DNA of 30,028 bases from Nitromaritima sp964584125 (GTDB lineage Bacteria; Nitrospinota; Nitrospinia; Nitrospinales; VA-1), in contig CAZOYP010000023.1 in NCBI GenBank assembly GCA_964584125.1, positions 1 to 30,028 on the forward strand. The letters are read 5' to 3'. Both the position numbers and the translations under genes were made by a program. The notes beneath the pieces were generated by a model. The model was not told the DNA's origin and did not search any database. It saw only the letters and a program-made list of their open reading frames with translations. Each line of letters opens with the position of its first letter. Position 1 is the first letter of the stretch. This document shows, one piece after another, positions 1 to 7,302 of this stretch.

Positions 1-602
1 CTGAAATTATATTTTCTGGGCATTACAACATATCTCCTGCTTTGGTCATGAGAGAAAAAAACTTTCTATGGCCTATTTAATCAACAAAATTAAAATAAAT
101 TTTCCCTCAAGTCTCAAAGAGACATAGAGCCTTTTAAATTCATTCTTTGGTAATTAATCGTCTCTGTCTGATTAAAAGTTAACATTTCCACTCAACCCAG
201 ATTAGCCCTTGTCATTAAAATTCTCTGGTTTGGAAAAAAACCAGCACTTGAGTCATTCTCAACCGCTTGGTATCTTGACCAAGGTATAACAGGATACTTA
301 AATCCGCAGTTTGGGGAAACCTAACGAGAATATTTTAGGACTATATCTGGGGAGTTGAGCTATATTACCTAAGCATACACTTATAATGCATAATTAATGT
401 AAAATCCATTTTTTTTAGTCTTTTTAGTGTTCAAAATTTAACTGTAATAGGTCACCTCTGTAAACGTTTGATTTTTTTGTTAATTTAGAGAAGGGTTTGT
501 TTGAATTAGAGGCCTGCTTTACTTAACCATGGAACAACTTCTTTAAAAAATGAAGTGATTGGTATCGCATGATCAAATTGATAATCATTAGAGAACAGTG
601 AT
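1..602. other. Non-coding region with a run of hairpins
   Basis: No convincing gene lies here. A run of adjacent stem-loops occupies 225-297: 225-244 (7-bp stem), 248-262 (5 bp), 266-283 (6 bp) and 284-297 (4 bp). A further small stem lies near 311-322 and an isolated one at 111-123. The cluster could be a structured RNA or a leader, but I recognise no known family. At the left edge a minus-strand ATG at 23-21, with GGAG a dozen bases upstream, might begin a gene running out of the window; only seven codons are visible. Confidence 0.4.
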
Positions 603-1766
603 ATGGGGTTTGGAAAGTTGGTTAAACGTCAAGATTTAGAAGAATTAGAGAATAATAGTTTGGCTCCATATGCAGTTAAAAGTGGTAACAGCAAAGGCCG
701 TCAGTACAAAGAAAAAGAGCACCCCTACCGAACCCGATTTCAGAGAGATAGAGACCGAGTGATCCACTCATCTGCATTTCGTAGGCTTGAGTATAAGACA
801 CAGGTTTTCGTTTACCATGAAGGGGACTACTATCGTACTCGGCTCACCCATTCGATGGAAGTAGCCCAGATCGCCCGATCAATCTGTAAGTCCATGCAAC
901 TAAATGAGGATTTAGCAGAGTCAATAGCATTATCTCATGATTTAGGTCATCCTCCATTTGGACACACGGGCCAAAAAATACTAAATGGCTTACTAAAGAA
1001 CCACGGAGGTTTTGAACACAACAAGCAGGGATTAAGAGTGGTACGGCTCTTAGAAAGAAGATACCCTGAATTTAGTGGACTTAATCTGACCTGGGAACTT
1101 CAGGAAGGTATTAGTAAGCATTCAGTTGATCATAAAAACCCCATCATGAAGACGAAAGGATATAACTTTCCATCATTAGAAGCTCAGGTAGCGGATTGTG
1201 CAGACGGAATAGCTTATAATGCGCACGATTTAGATGATGGCATTACCTCGGAACTTCTCAATTTGGAACAAGTTCGAAAGCTTGCACTTTGGCGGGATCA
1301 TGAAAAATCCCTGGATGAAAAATATACAAACTTAGACTTTAAGCTTAAAAAATATCAAGTAGTACGCCAAATAATAAACAATCTTATAACTGACTTCAGA
1401 CGTACGACTTTGAAAAATTTAAAATTTAATAGAATTCAAAGTGTCGATGAAGTGAGATGTGCTAAAAAACGTATGGCTGGATTTAGTCAAGCGATGTCTG
1501 AAAAAAATGGAGAGTTGAAAAAGTTTCTTCATAAAAACCTATATAATCATCGCAAAGTAAAGCGAATGGAGTTTAAATCAGAAATCTGCCTTACGGGGTT
1601 ATTCAAAGCTTTTACTTCAAACCCTGTGCTTTTGCCCGAACCGGCTCAAAGAGAGGAAAACTATGATTCCTTGCAAAGGCGTATTTGTGACTATATTTCA
1701 GGTATGACGGATCGCTACGCCATTAGCGAGTATGAAAAGCTTTATTTGCCTGGTGAAAAGGACTAA
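603..1766 (+). CDS. dgt: dGTP triphosphohydrolase-like HD-domain protein
   Basis: Probable deoxyguanosinetriphosphate triphosphohydrolase-like protein, which would cleave dNTPs to nucleosides and tripolyphosphate and so control dNTP pools. The metal-binding HD motif is visible: His83 in RLTHSMEVAQIAR, His112-Asp113 in ALSHDLGHPPFGH, and a later Asp in ADCADGIAYNAHDLDD near residue 200. The N-terminal stretch HPYRTRFQRDRDRVIHSSAFRR style is typical of the family, quoted here in part only. The length of 387 residues is usual. The ATG at 603 fits the family N-terminus, although the upstream sequence gives only a weak ribosome-binding site. A GTG-initiated gene follows after three bases, so the two are probably co-transcribed. 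Exact substrate preference cannot be read from the sequence; many members act on several dNTPs. Confidence 0.92.
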   Translation: MGFGKLVKRQDLEELENNSLAPYAVKSGNSKGRQYKEKEHPYRTRFQRDRDRVIHSSAFRRLEYKTQVFVYHEGDYYRTRLTHSMEVAQIARSICKSMQLNEDLAESIALSHDLGHPPFGHTGQKILNGLLKNHGGFEHNKQGLRVVRLLERRYPEFSGLNLTWELQEGISKHSVDHKNPIMKTKGYNFPSLEAQVADCADGIAYNAHDLDDGITSELLNLEQVRKLALWRDHEKSLDEKYTNLDFKLKKYQVVRQIINNLITDFRRTTLKNLKFNRIQSVDEVRCAKKRMAGFSQAMSEKNGELKKFLHKNLYNHRKVKRMEFKSEICLTGLFKAFTSNPVLLPEPAQREENYDSLQRRICDYISGMTDRYAISEYEKLYLPGEKD

Positions 1767-1769
1767 CTA

Positions 1770-2090
1770 GTGGAATCTAAAGATAATATGATAGGGGGTG
1801 AACGATATTTATTAGTTATAACAAAAAATAAATCTTCGGTTGTTTTGGAATGTCCAGATTTAACTGCTCTGAACAATTGGCAATCTAAAGCGCTAACTAA
1901 CCGGGTTGATTGCAAACGCATTACGATCGAAGAGTTTTACCCGACCTATAGAGGGCATCGTTACTTTGACCTCAGAAACTCTATAACTCGTAAAATATTT
2001 AGTATGGGTGAAATTCTTAAAATTCTAGATGCACCTCTAGAAGATTATGGAGAAGCTGAGGATCTTTTTGGTGGAAATATTTTCCATTGA
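1770..2090 (+). CDS. Small protein of unknown function, co-transcribed with dgt
   Basis: A 106-residue soluble protein that I do not recognise. It starts three bases after the dgt stop with a GTG; an in-frame ATG seven codons in (1788) is an alternative start. There is no signal peptide or membrane segment. The N-terminal half is beta-rich (RYLLVITKNKSSVVLECPD) and the C-terminus is acidic (APLEDYGEAEDLFGG). It ends 12 bases before the convergent lipoprotein gene. The tight spacing suggests translation coupled to dgt, but no functional link can be shown. Confidence 0.6.
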   Translation: MESKDNMIGGERYLLVITKNKSSVVLECPDLTALNNWQSKALTNRVDCKRITIEEFYPTYRGHRYFDLRNSITRKIFSMGEILKILDAPLEDYGEAEDLFGGNIFH

Positions 2091-2102
2091 TCGAGATGGT
2101 AT

Positions 2103-2585
2103 TTATTTTTTTTGAGTTAGATCTTTCGTGACTCTAATTTTATCTGAGCTGATGATCAGTACTCGATCACCAGCTTTTAGTTTTTCGTCATTGACTTGGA
2201 TCAAGGTGAAAGGTTCACCAGTATCAGGTTGAATAATAAACTCGGAAGCTTCACCTTTCATAATTAACTCTTCTGCCTTTGCTCCAACTATTCCTCCCAC
2301 AATTGCCCCACCAATTGCGCCTATAGCACTGATAGGCCCATCATCGCTGACTGAAGAACCGCCTAGTCCTCCCAACACCGCCCCTGAGATGGCACCCACT
2401 CCAGATTCAGTTCCTTTAACTGTTATATTGCGCTCTGAAATGATTACACCCTTGCTAAAATTCTGTGGTTGGCCCATTTCATCTCGATCATAAGTTGAGC
2501 CAGAATGCAAAGAACAGCCAATTTGGGGGGAAATAATTATTAAGAGGCAAGGTAGTATGAGTTTGTTTAGCACAATAGCCTTCAA
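2103..2585 (-). CDS. Glycine-zipper outer-membrane lipoprotein, SlyB/Pcp-like
   Basis: A 160-residue predicted lipoprotein. The N-terminus is a hydrophobic signal sequence ending in a lipobox-like IGC, which puts the lipidated cysteine at about residue 24. The centre (about 60-110) holds two glycine-zipper segments, GAISGAVLGGLGG and GAIGGAIVGGIVGAK, as in the 17-kDa antigen/SlyB family of envelope lipoproteins. The C-terminal third (FIIQPDTGEPFTLIQ, then AGDRVLIISSDKIRV) resembles the small beta domain of that family. It is likely anchored to the outer membrane and structural or stress-related. It is convergent with the dgt pair. Confidence 0.8.
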   Translation of the reverse strand: MKAIVLNKLILPCLLIIISPQIGCSLHSGSTYDRDEMGQPQNFSKGVIISERNITVKGTESGVGAISGAVLGGLGGSSVSDDGPISAIGAIGGAIVGGIVGAKAEELIMKGEASEFIIQPDTGEPFTLIQVNDEKLKAGDRVLIISSDKIRVTKDLTQKK

Positions 2586-2833
2586 GTAAAAACACTTAGT
2601 TGCTTGTTAAAGTTAGAATAGATGTTTTTGGTTAATCTCGCAACTTATAGTTACGAGGATTATATTTTGTAAGGGAATATTCAGTTATCATATAAAAGAA
2701 TATATAATAACCTTTTTAATCCTTTGGTTATTAAAAAACCTAGGGCGTATTGGAAGAGAAGGTTTAAGAGGGGCCGCAATCTCAACTCGGTGCAAATTAT
2801 ATAACCTTAGCAATTAAAAAAATATCGATATAA
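2586..2833. promoter_or_regulatory. Divergent intergenic region with an 8-bp inverted repeat
   Basis: This spacer separates the divergently transcribed lipoprotein and SGNH genes and must hold promoters for both. It is very AT-rich. TAATAACC at 2705-2712 pairs perfectly with GGTTATTA at 2726-2733 and is followed by an A run. Whether it is an operator or an RNA hairpin is unclear, and no confident -35/-10 pair stands out. Confidence 0.3.
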
Positions 2834-4255
2834 ATGAGAAGAGTTATACTAACTTTAAAAATCTTTAGTGCTCAGATTTTGACAATATTAATTATACTAG
2901 TTTTAGTTGAAGTTTCTGGGAAAATATACGCATATTTTAATCCAGGCTATGAAACTATGTATGCCATTCCAGATAAATTTATTGGCTGGAGAATGGCTCC
3001 CGATTTAGAGTATGTGTCGACGGGGAAAAACTGGTATGCAAATGAATTTGAAGTTAAAATTAAACATAACTCACAAGGGTTTAGGGATTACAACAGGACT
3101 CTTATAAAGCCTAATGGCACAAAAAGAATTGCTTTATTGGGTGATTCATCTGTTAGCGCAAGGCAAGTTGACTTTAAAAATACCCCAGGGCAAGTTTTAG
3201 AGAGACTTCTAAATAAAAACTTAAAAAGTAAAGAGATTAAGGTTTATGAAGTTTTAAATTTTGGTATTGATGGAATTGGTGTGGGTCAAAGTCTTTTGAC
3301 TTATCGTAAATATGCTAATGCATATGACCCTGACTATGTTTTTCTGTTTCTTTTTGAGGGTGGTTTTTGGAGAACTGTCTCTCCTCAGTCTGCAATAACT
3401 AACAGTGTTGACTCAGGTAAGACGCTTTCTATTCGTCCCATATTTAATACCTCAAGCAAAAAAAACATACAAAATCCATTAGAAATTTTAAACTTCAGGC
3501 CATTTTATGAATACTTATTACGCCTCGAAACAAAGGAATTAAAGCCTGGCAATATTTTGTCTCCTACAGAGCAAGAATACGAAGATCTAATAAACTCTCT
3601 GAAAACTCTAATTACAGAAAAAAAAATTACTCAAATTTCTAAAGTCATAAATCAAATAGATCTTAGGTTATACCCCACAAGTCAGATTGCTTATGACGAA
3701 TTTGTACGCTTGCAGGTTGATAGAATTAAGACTGACCTTGGAGAAGACAGAACAAAAGTTAGAGAACATAAGTATTTCCTGTTAGATATTTTTAGGGAAC
3801 TTGAACTCAGATTGTTCAAGCTTAAGGAAAAATTTTATTCTGAGTTGCTAACGAAAAATGAACTTAATATGTTAGTTAAGACGTTTAAACCGAAAAAGTC
3901 AGGCAATGTGCTAGGCGGAAGTTTACATTTCCCTAATTATGAATCTGTTATTTATGTAAATTTAAAGGTGCTAGAATTTCTAAATAAGGAAATAACCGGT
4001 TCAGGTAAAAATTTTATTATTGTTGATGCCTCCTCACATCTTTTGAAGCATGGGCGCTTATCTGGTTACCTACTTTCTGAAATTCTTTATAACTATTGCA
4101 AGGTGAATAATATTGGTTATATTCCTTTATCTAAACCTTTAAATGAATCAATAAATAGAGGAGTTAAAACATTATGGCCTAAAGATGGGCATATGAATGA
4201 AAATGGATACAAAATCTTCGGAGAGGAAATGTTTCGGTGGATAGAAAATAATTGA
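2834..4255 (+). CDS. Membrane-anchored SGNH/GDSL-fold hydrolase-like protein
   Basis: A 473-residue protein with one N-terminal transmembrane helix (about residues 8-27) and then an extracytoplasmic SGNH-type domain. Block I is IALLGDSSVSAR, with the nucleophile Ser at 105 in GDSS (103-106). The following FGIDGIGVGQSLLTYRKYA resembles block II, and the C-terminal KDGHMNENGYKIFGEE carries the Asp451/His453 pair. A lysine-rich, probably helical insert fills about residues 225-350. Relatives include esterases and O-acetyltransferases acting on cell-surface glycans; the substrate here is unknown. No good Shine-Dalgarno precedes the ATG at 2834. The gene is AT-rich even for this window and could be of accessory origin, but that is inference. 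Confidence 0.72.
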   Translation: MRRVILTLKIFSAQILTILIILVLVEVSGKIYAYFNPGYETMYAIPDKFIGWRMAPDLEYVSTGKNWYANEFEVKIKHNSQGFRDYNRTLIKPNGTKRIALLGDSSVSARQVDFKNTPGQVLERLLNKNLKSKEIKVYEVLNFGIDGIGVGQSLLTYRKYANAYDPDYVFLFLFEGGFWRTVSPQSAITNSVDSGKTLSIRPIFNTSSKKNIQNPLEILNFRPFYEYLLRLETKELKPGNILSPTEQEYEDLINSLKTLITEKKITQISKVINQIDLRLYPTSQIAYDEFVRLQVDRIKTDLGEDRTKVREHKYFLLDIFRELELRLFKLKEKFYSELLTKNELNMLVKTFKPKKSGNVLGGSLHFPNYESVIYVNLKVLEFLNKEITGSGKNFIIVDASSHLLKHGRLSGYLLSEILYNYCKVNNIGYIPLSKPLNESINRGVKTLWPKDGHMNENGYKIFGEEMFRWIENN

Positions 4256-4367
4256 TTGTAGGTATTTCCGCTACCGAGTAATCAATAACCAAGTTCAAAA
4301 CATTTTAAAGGAATAATGAATTTTATCTTTTATTAAACCTCACTTGCAATACGATGAAAGAACCTCG

Positions 4368-4931
4368 ATGATTTCAATTTGTGTGTTTTGTTCGTCTAGT
4401 AATTCTATTGACGATGTATACTTTGAAACAGCAACAGATTTAGGGCATAGAATTGGTCGATTAGGTTTGGAACTAGTTTATGGAGGAGCAAACATTGGCT
4501 TGATGGGGGTGATTGCCCGTGCAACTCATGAAAAAGGTGGTCGCGTAGTAGGAGTCATCCCAGAGTTTTTTAGAAAAAAAGATAAAAATATTGAATATGT
4601 TGAAGCTGATGAATTGATAGTTGCAGGAACTATGCGCACCCGTAAAACTATCATGGCTGAACGCGCGGACGCTTTTTTAGTCCTCCCAGGCGGGGTTGGA
4701 ACATTAGAAGAGTCGATCGAGATTCTCTCTATGAAGCAGCTTGGTCTCACAGATAAGCCATTGGTATTTATTAATACAAATAATTTTTATAATGACTTAA
4801 TTTCAATCTTTCAAAAAATGATTGACCTTGGGTTTGCCAAACCGTCCAATTTGGAGTTATTTTCTGTCTGCCCTAACCCATTATCTGCCATCGAGTTTAT
4901 TCTTTCTAACCAGTCCAAAAAAAACAGCTAA
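4368..4931 (+). CDS. LOG-family protein (nucleoside 5'-monophosphate phosphoribohydrolase)
   Basis: TIGR00730/LOG-family Rossmann protein. Members cleave the N-glycosidic bond of nucleotides such as AMP or cytokinin ribotides. The family signatures are clear: GLELVYGGANIGLMG near residues 32-46, MRTRKTIMAERADAF near 89-103, and the catalytic PGGVGTLEE at 107-115. I chose the ATG at 4368 because homologues begin with ICVFCGSS-like sequence right after the initiator Met; the reading frame could extend to a TTG at 4344. Its cellular substrate is not evident from its neighbours. Annotations as lysine decarboxylase for this family are historical errors. Confidence 0.88.
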   Translation: MISICVFCSSSNSIDDVYFETATDLGHRIGRLGLELVYGGANIGLMGVIARATHEKGGRVVGVIPEFFRKKDKNIEYVEADELIVAGTMRTRKTIMAERADAFLVLPGGVGTLEESIEILSMKQLGLTDKPLVFINTNNFYNDLISIFQKMIDLGFAKPSNLELFSVCPNPLSAIEFILSNQSKKNS

Positions 4932-5068
4932 TAGGTGCTTTTTTTTAAGAGATATAATTATTTACTTTGCTGTTCTTGGTAGCGAGCTTTCTTTAGAATT
5001 GTTTCTTAAAAAGCTCGAAACTTGTGGGCATATTTTTATAAAATTTAAATTTATCTTAAGGACAGTTT

Positions 5069-5767
5069 TTACTTCGCTATGACAGTTAGATCAGGGTGAA
5101 GAGTATCTTTAAGAAAGGTCTCGATATAACTTAGGGTGCCTGTGGTAGAACTTGGACAAGTTCCACAAGCTCCTTGATAGTGAACGTTTATCACATTCCC
5201 TTCAACTCCCAAAACTTCAACTCCGCCCCCGTCATTCGCTAAGGCTGGGCGAATCGCTTGATCAAGAACTGCTTCTATGATTAGTATTTTTTCTTTTACA
5301 TCGCAATTTGGAAAATCTTCTTTATGAAATTTATCTAAAATAGATTCAGATTTATCTTCGGCTATTTTCTTTAGATCAATGGCTTTATAATAATGGATTT
5401 TCTCTTCAATAGTTTCTCCGATTTTTTCAAAAATAGTGTGCCAACCAATAGTTTCTGATTTGGTGATAGTGACGAAACTCTCCTTGAGATAAATGTTTTC
5501 AACACCATAAATTTGGAAAAGTGCTTTTGCTAGAGGGTCTTCGGTTGCTTCGTCAGAATTGGTATACGTTTTGTCGCCAGAACTAATTATCGGAGCATTA
5601 ATTACAAATTGAAAAGCATTTGGGTTTGGGGTAGGTTGCACTCGAAGGACGTGAAACTCTCTTGACTGTCTAGATGCTGGCGAAGTTTTTTTTTCAGCGG
5701 CGTTAGCCCTTTCTTCATCAGTGGGGATGCCAAACCATTCTTCAAGCCAATTCCGAAATTTACTCAT
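5069..5767 (-). CDS. nfu: Nfu-type iron-sulfur cluster scaffold/carrier
   Basis: A 232-residue two-domain protein. After a basic leader of about 37 residues comes an Nfu N-terminal domain (about 38-135, starting LRVQPTPNPNAFQFVIN). It is followed by the C-terminal NifU-like domain (about 165-232) with ALANDGGGVEVLGVEGN and the cluster-binding CxxC as CGTC (Cys201/Cys204). Such proteins receive and pass on [4Fe-4S] clusters to target apoproteins in the cytoplasm. The gene is monocistronic, 570 bases from dut. A strong TTGACA-type promoter with an overlapping palindrome lies just upstream, suggesting it is regulated. Confidence 0.9.
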   Translation of the reverse strand: MSKFRNWLEEWFGIPTDEERANAAEKKTSPASRQSREFHVLRVQPTPNPNAFQFVINAPIISSGDKTYTNSDEATEDPLAKALFQIYGVENIYLKESFVTITKSETIGWHTIFEKIGETIEEKIHYYKAIDLKKIAEDKSESILDKFHKEDFPNCDVKEKILIIEAVLDQAIRPALANDGGGVEVLGVEGNVINVHYQGACGTCPSSTTGTLSYIETFLKDTLHPDLTVIAK

Positions 5768-5795
5768 ATAAGATTACCCAAACTAACAACTGGGT

Positions 5796-5857
5796 TTAAA
5801 GTTAAAGTGCTACTGCAGAGTTAACTTTAATAGACACCATATTTAATATTTTGTCAA
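5796..5857 (-). promoter_or_regulatory. nfu promoter with overlapping 10-bp palindrome (candidate operator)
   Basis: On the minus strand TTGACA (5857-5852) is followed after 17 bases by TCTATT (5834-5829), a good sigma-70-type promoter 60-90 bases before the nfu ATG. A perfect 10-bp inverted repeat, TTAAAGTTAA at 5796-5805 and TTAACTTTAA at 5821-5830, overlaps the -10 element and the expected start site. Part of one arm would lie upstream of the transcript start, which favours a DNA operator over an RNA hairpin. A second small inverted repeat (ACCCA/TGGGT, 5776-5795) adjoins it. The cognate regulator is unknown. Confidence 0.45.
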
Positions 5858-6006
5858 AGACAATTACTTTGCATGCATGGTGAGGTTTTTTAAATTTTAG
5901 CAGGGTAATATCTGCTGCTATCAAAAATTGGTATAATAGCTATATTAAATAACAGGTTAGTTTTAGTTTGATGGGGGCACTTGAAATACTTCTTTCTCCT
6001 TTCTCC

Positions 6007-6435
6007 TTACTTTCCAGTTGAACCAAATCCTCCTTCGTTACGCTCTGTTTCTTCCAAGCTATCAACAGCGAGAAAATTTATGCTTTCAACCTTTTGAACT
6101 AATAGTTGAGCGACTCTATCTCCTCGTTCGATATTAAAGTTTTCATTAGAATGGTTGAATAGTAGAACTTTGATTTCTCCGCGGTAATTTGCATCAATAA
6201 CGCCGGCACCGCAGTCGATTGAGTGTTTGACTGCAAGCCCGCTTCTTGGCCAAATAAGACCTACGTGTCCTTCTGGTAATTCTATGCGTAACCCAGTGGA
6301 AACTAAGGTTTTTCCTTTTGCTTGAATAATGGTGGGTTCGGATGCCTTGAGATCAGCCCCTGCATCACCTGAATGAGAATATGAGGGAACAAACGGGCCG
6401 GTTGTTCGGCATATTTTTTTCAAAGATTCATTCAT
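6007..6435 (-). CDS. dut: dUTP diphosphatase (dUTPase)
   Basis: Trimeric all-beta dUTPase, hydrolysing dUTP to dUMP and pyrophosphate to keep uracil out of DNA and supply thymidylate synthesis. All five family motifs are present in order: DAGADL (24-29), PRSGLA (63-68), GVIDANYRGEIKV with its catalytic Asp, RGDRVAQLLV, and the C-terminal RNEGGFGSTG that closes over the active site. Its 142 residues are normal for the family. The ATG at 6435 lies directly before ESLKKICRTTG; no strong Shine-Dalgarno is seen. It is the second dNTP-pool enzyme in this window besides dgt, but they are not in one operon. Confidence 0.95.
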   Translation of the reverse strand: MNESLKKICRTTGPFVPSYSHSGDAGADLKASEPTIIQAKGKTLVSTGLRIELPEGHVGLIWPRSGLAVKHSIDCGAGVIDANYRGEIKVLLFNHSNENFNIERGDRVAQLLVQKVESINFLAVDSLEETERNEGGFGSTGK

Positions 6436-7302
6436 TTAGGATAGATGATTTGAACCGAATTATTCAGTTGTCTCCGAACTGTCACAGAAAAGTTTTATCT
6501 TTATCAAAAAAAATAGAGGCTTACAAATGTGGCTGCGATTAAAAGGCCCGCCCCAAAAAAACCTGTGATCTTAAAGGCACTTTAAAATATTTTTTCACAT
6601 CCTGTCCTTGACATTGGCCTTATGACTTTAAGTAGAGGTTTTGAGTGAGGCGGACCTTTCTATACCAAAAAAAAGGTGGCGGGTTACTACTCTGCTAATG
6701 TGGTTTATTTTCGAAAACCAATAACAGGCAAAAGAGTTTCTATGGTACGCCGCTTGGAAGAACTTCATCTGCCGATGAAACCTTTGAGGGTTCGGCCGGC
6801 GCTCATGCATTTGGGGATTCGTGAAGGGGTAAAAGTTAGAGAGTCCCACCGAACTTGTGGGACGCACCATACCTTCCATAGACACATCTTTCCTAGTAAC
6901 CCGCCTGGGGTGAGTTTCAAGAATATCAACAATCTGTAACTGATAACTTTTAAAACTCATCTTATTGTTTATTCTGCTTCTAGTTGGTTTTTTGCCCTAT
7001 ATGAGAAGCCTTTTGGTTTTGAAACATGGCTAATCTAGCTTCCCTTATATTGTATGTCCTCAATTTTTTACCACTACATGTAGTAGTAGTCAACAAGTAA
7101 ATCAATTTTTGCCCGCAAAAAACCAATAAACCTATGTTTTTTAATGACTTATTTGATGGCAGTTTTTTTTACTTAACTCGGTAAATTAAGTGAATAGACT
7201 ACATATTGTGTGAGATAAAAATAATAGCCCTCTATGAGGTGGGTATCATAAAAATGTAGTTGAGGTACTTCACTAATTCTGAGGTGGGAGTAGTCAAACG
7301 AA
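6436..7302. other. Long non-coding interval around a transposase remnant
   Basis: About 870 bases without an intact gene. The middle holds an IS3-type transposase relic (separate entry). Imperfect 15-bp inverted sequences, near 6540-6556 (AAAAGGCCCGCCCCAAA) and 6645-6662 (TTGAGGCGGACCTTT), could be relics of an insertion-sequence end. A 12-bp palindrome ACTACATGTAGT lies at 7073-7084. Two near-repeats of GAGGTGGG occur at about 7238 and 7281, just downstream of the DUF4340 stop. I see no confident terminator for that operon. Confidence 0.4.
6655..6960 (+). mobile_element. Decayed IS3-family transposase (orfB) fragment
   Basis: Translation of the plus strand gives a broken match to the N-terminal part of IS3-family OrfB. 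GYYSANVVYFRKP is followed by MVRRLEELHLP, then (in another frame) PFEGSAGAHAF, back to LMHLGIREGVKV, then RTCGTHHTFHRH and SNPPGVSFKNINNL. Typical OrfB reads YYR..., MRRLDELHL, PFYGSRRM, LRREGVKVGRKRV, then a proline/histidine stretch ending HKIYPYLLR. Frame changes near 6780 and a stop after 6937, and the absence of the DDE catalytic core downstream, show it is a dead fragment. It is an inference from remembered family pattern and would need a translated search. Confidence 0.45.

Noticed and set aside
225..330. tRNA, tmRNA, SRP RNA or RNase P RNA in the hairpin cluster
   Set aside because: No T-loop, no CCA-type acceptor arm and none of the conserved cores I know for these RNAs are present.
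4822..5082. Plus-strand open frame overlapping the end of the LOG gene
   Set aside because: Mostly a frame shadow of the LOG gene plus AT-rich spacer; no coding character.
6628..6960. Minus-strand open frame of 110 codons
   Set aside because: It is the reverse shadow of the IS3-like relic on the plus strand and shows no family pattern of its own.
7073..7084. 12-bp palindrome ACTACATGTAGT
   Set aside because: No promoter or gene close by that it could control; a chance palindrome in AT-rich sequence is plausible.
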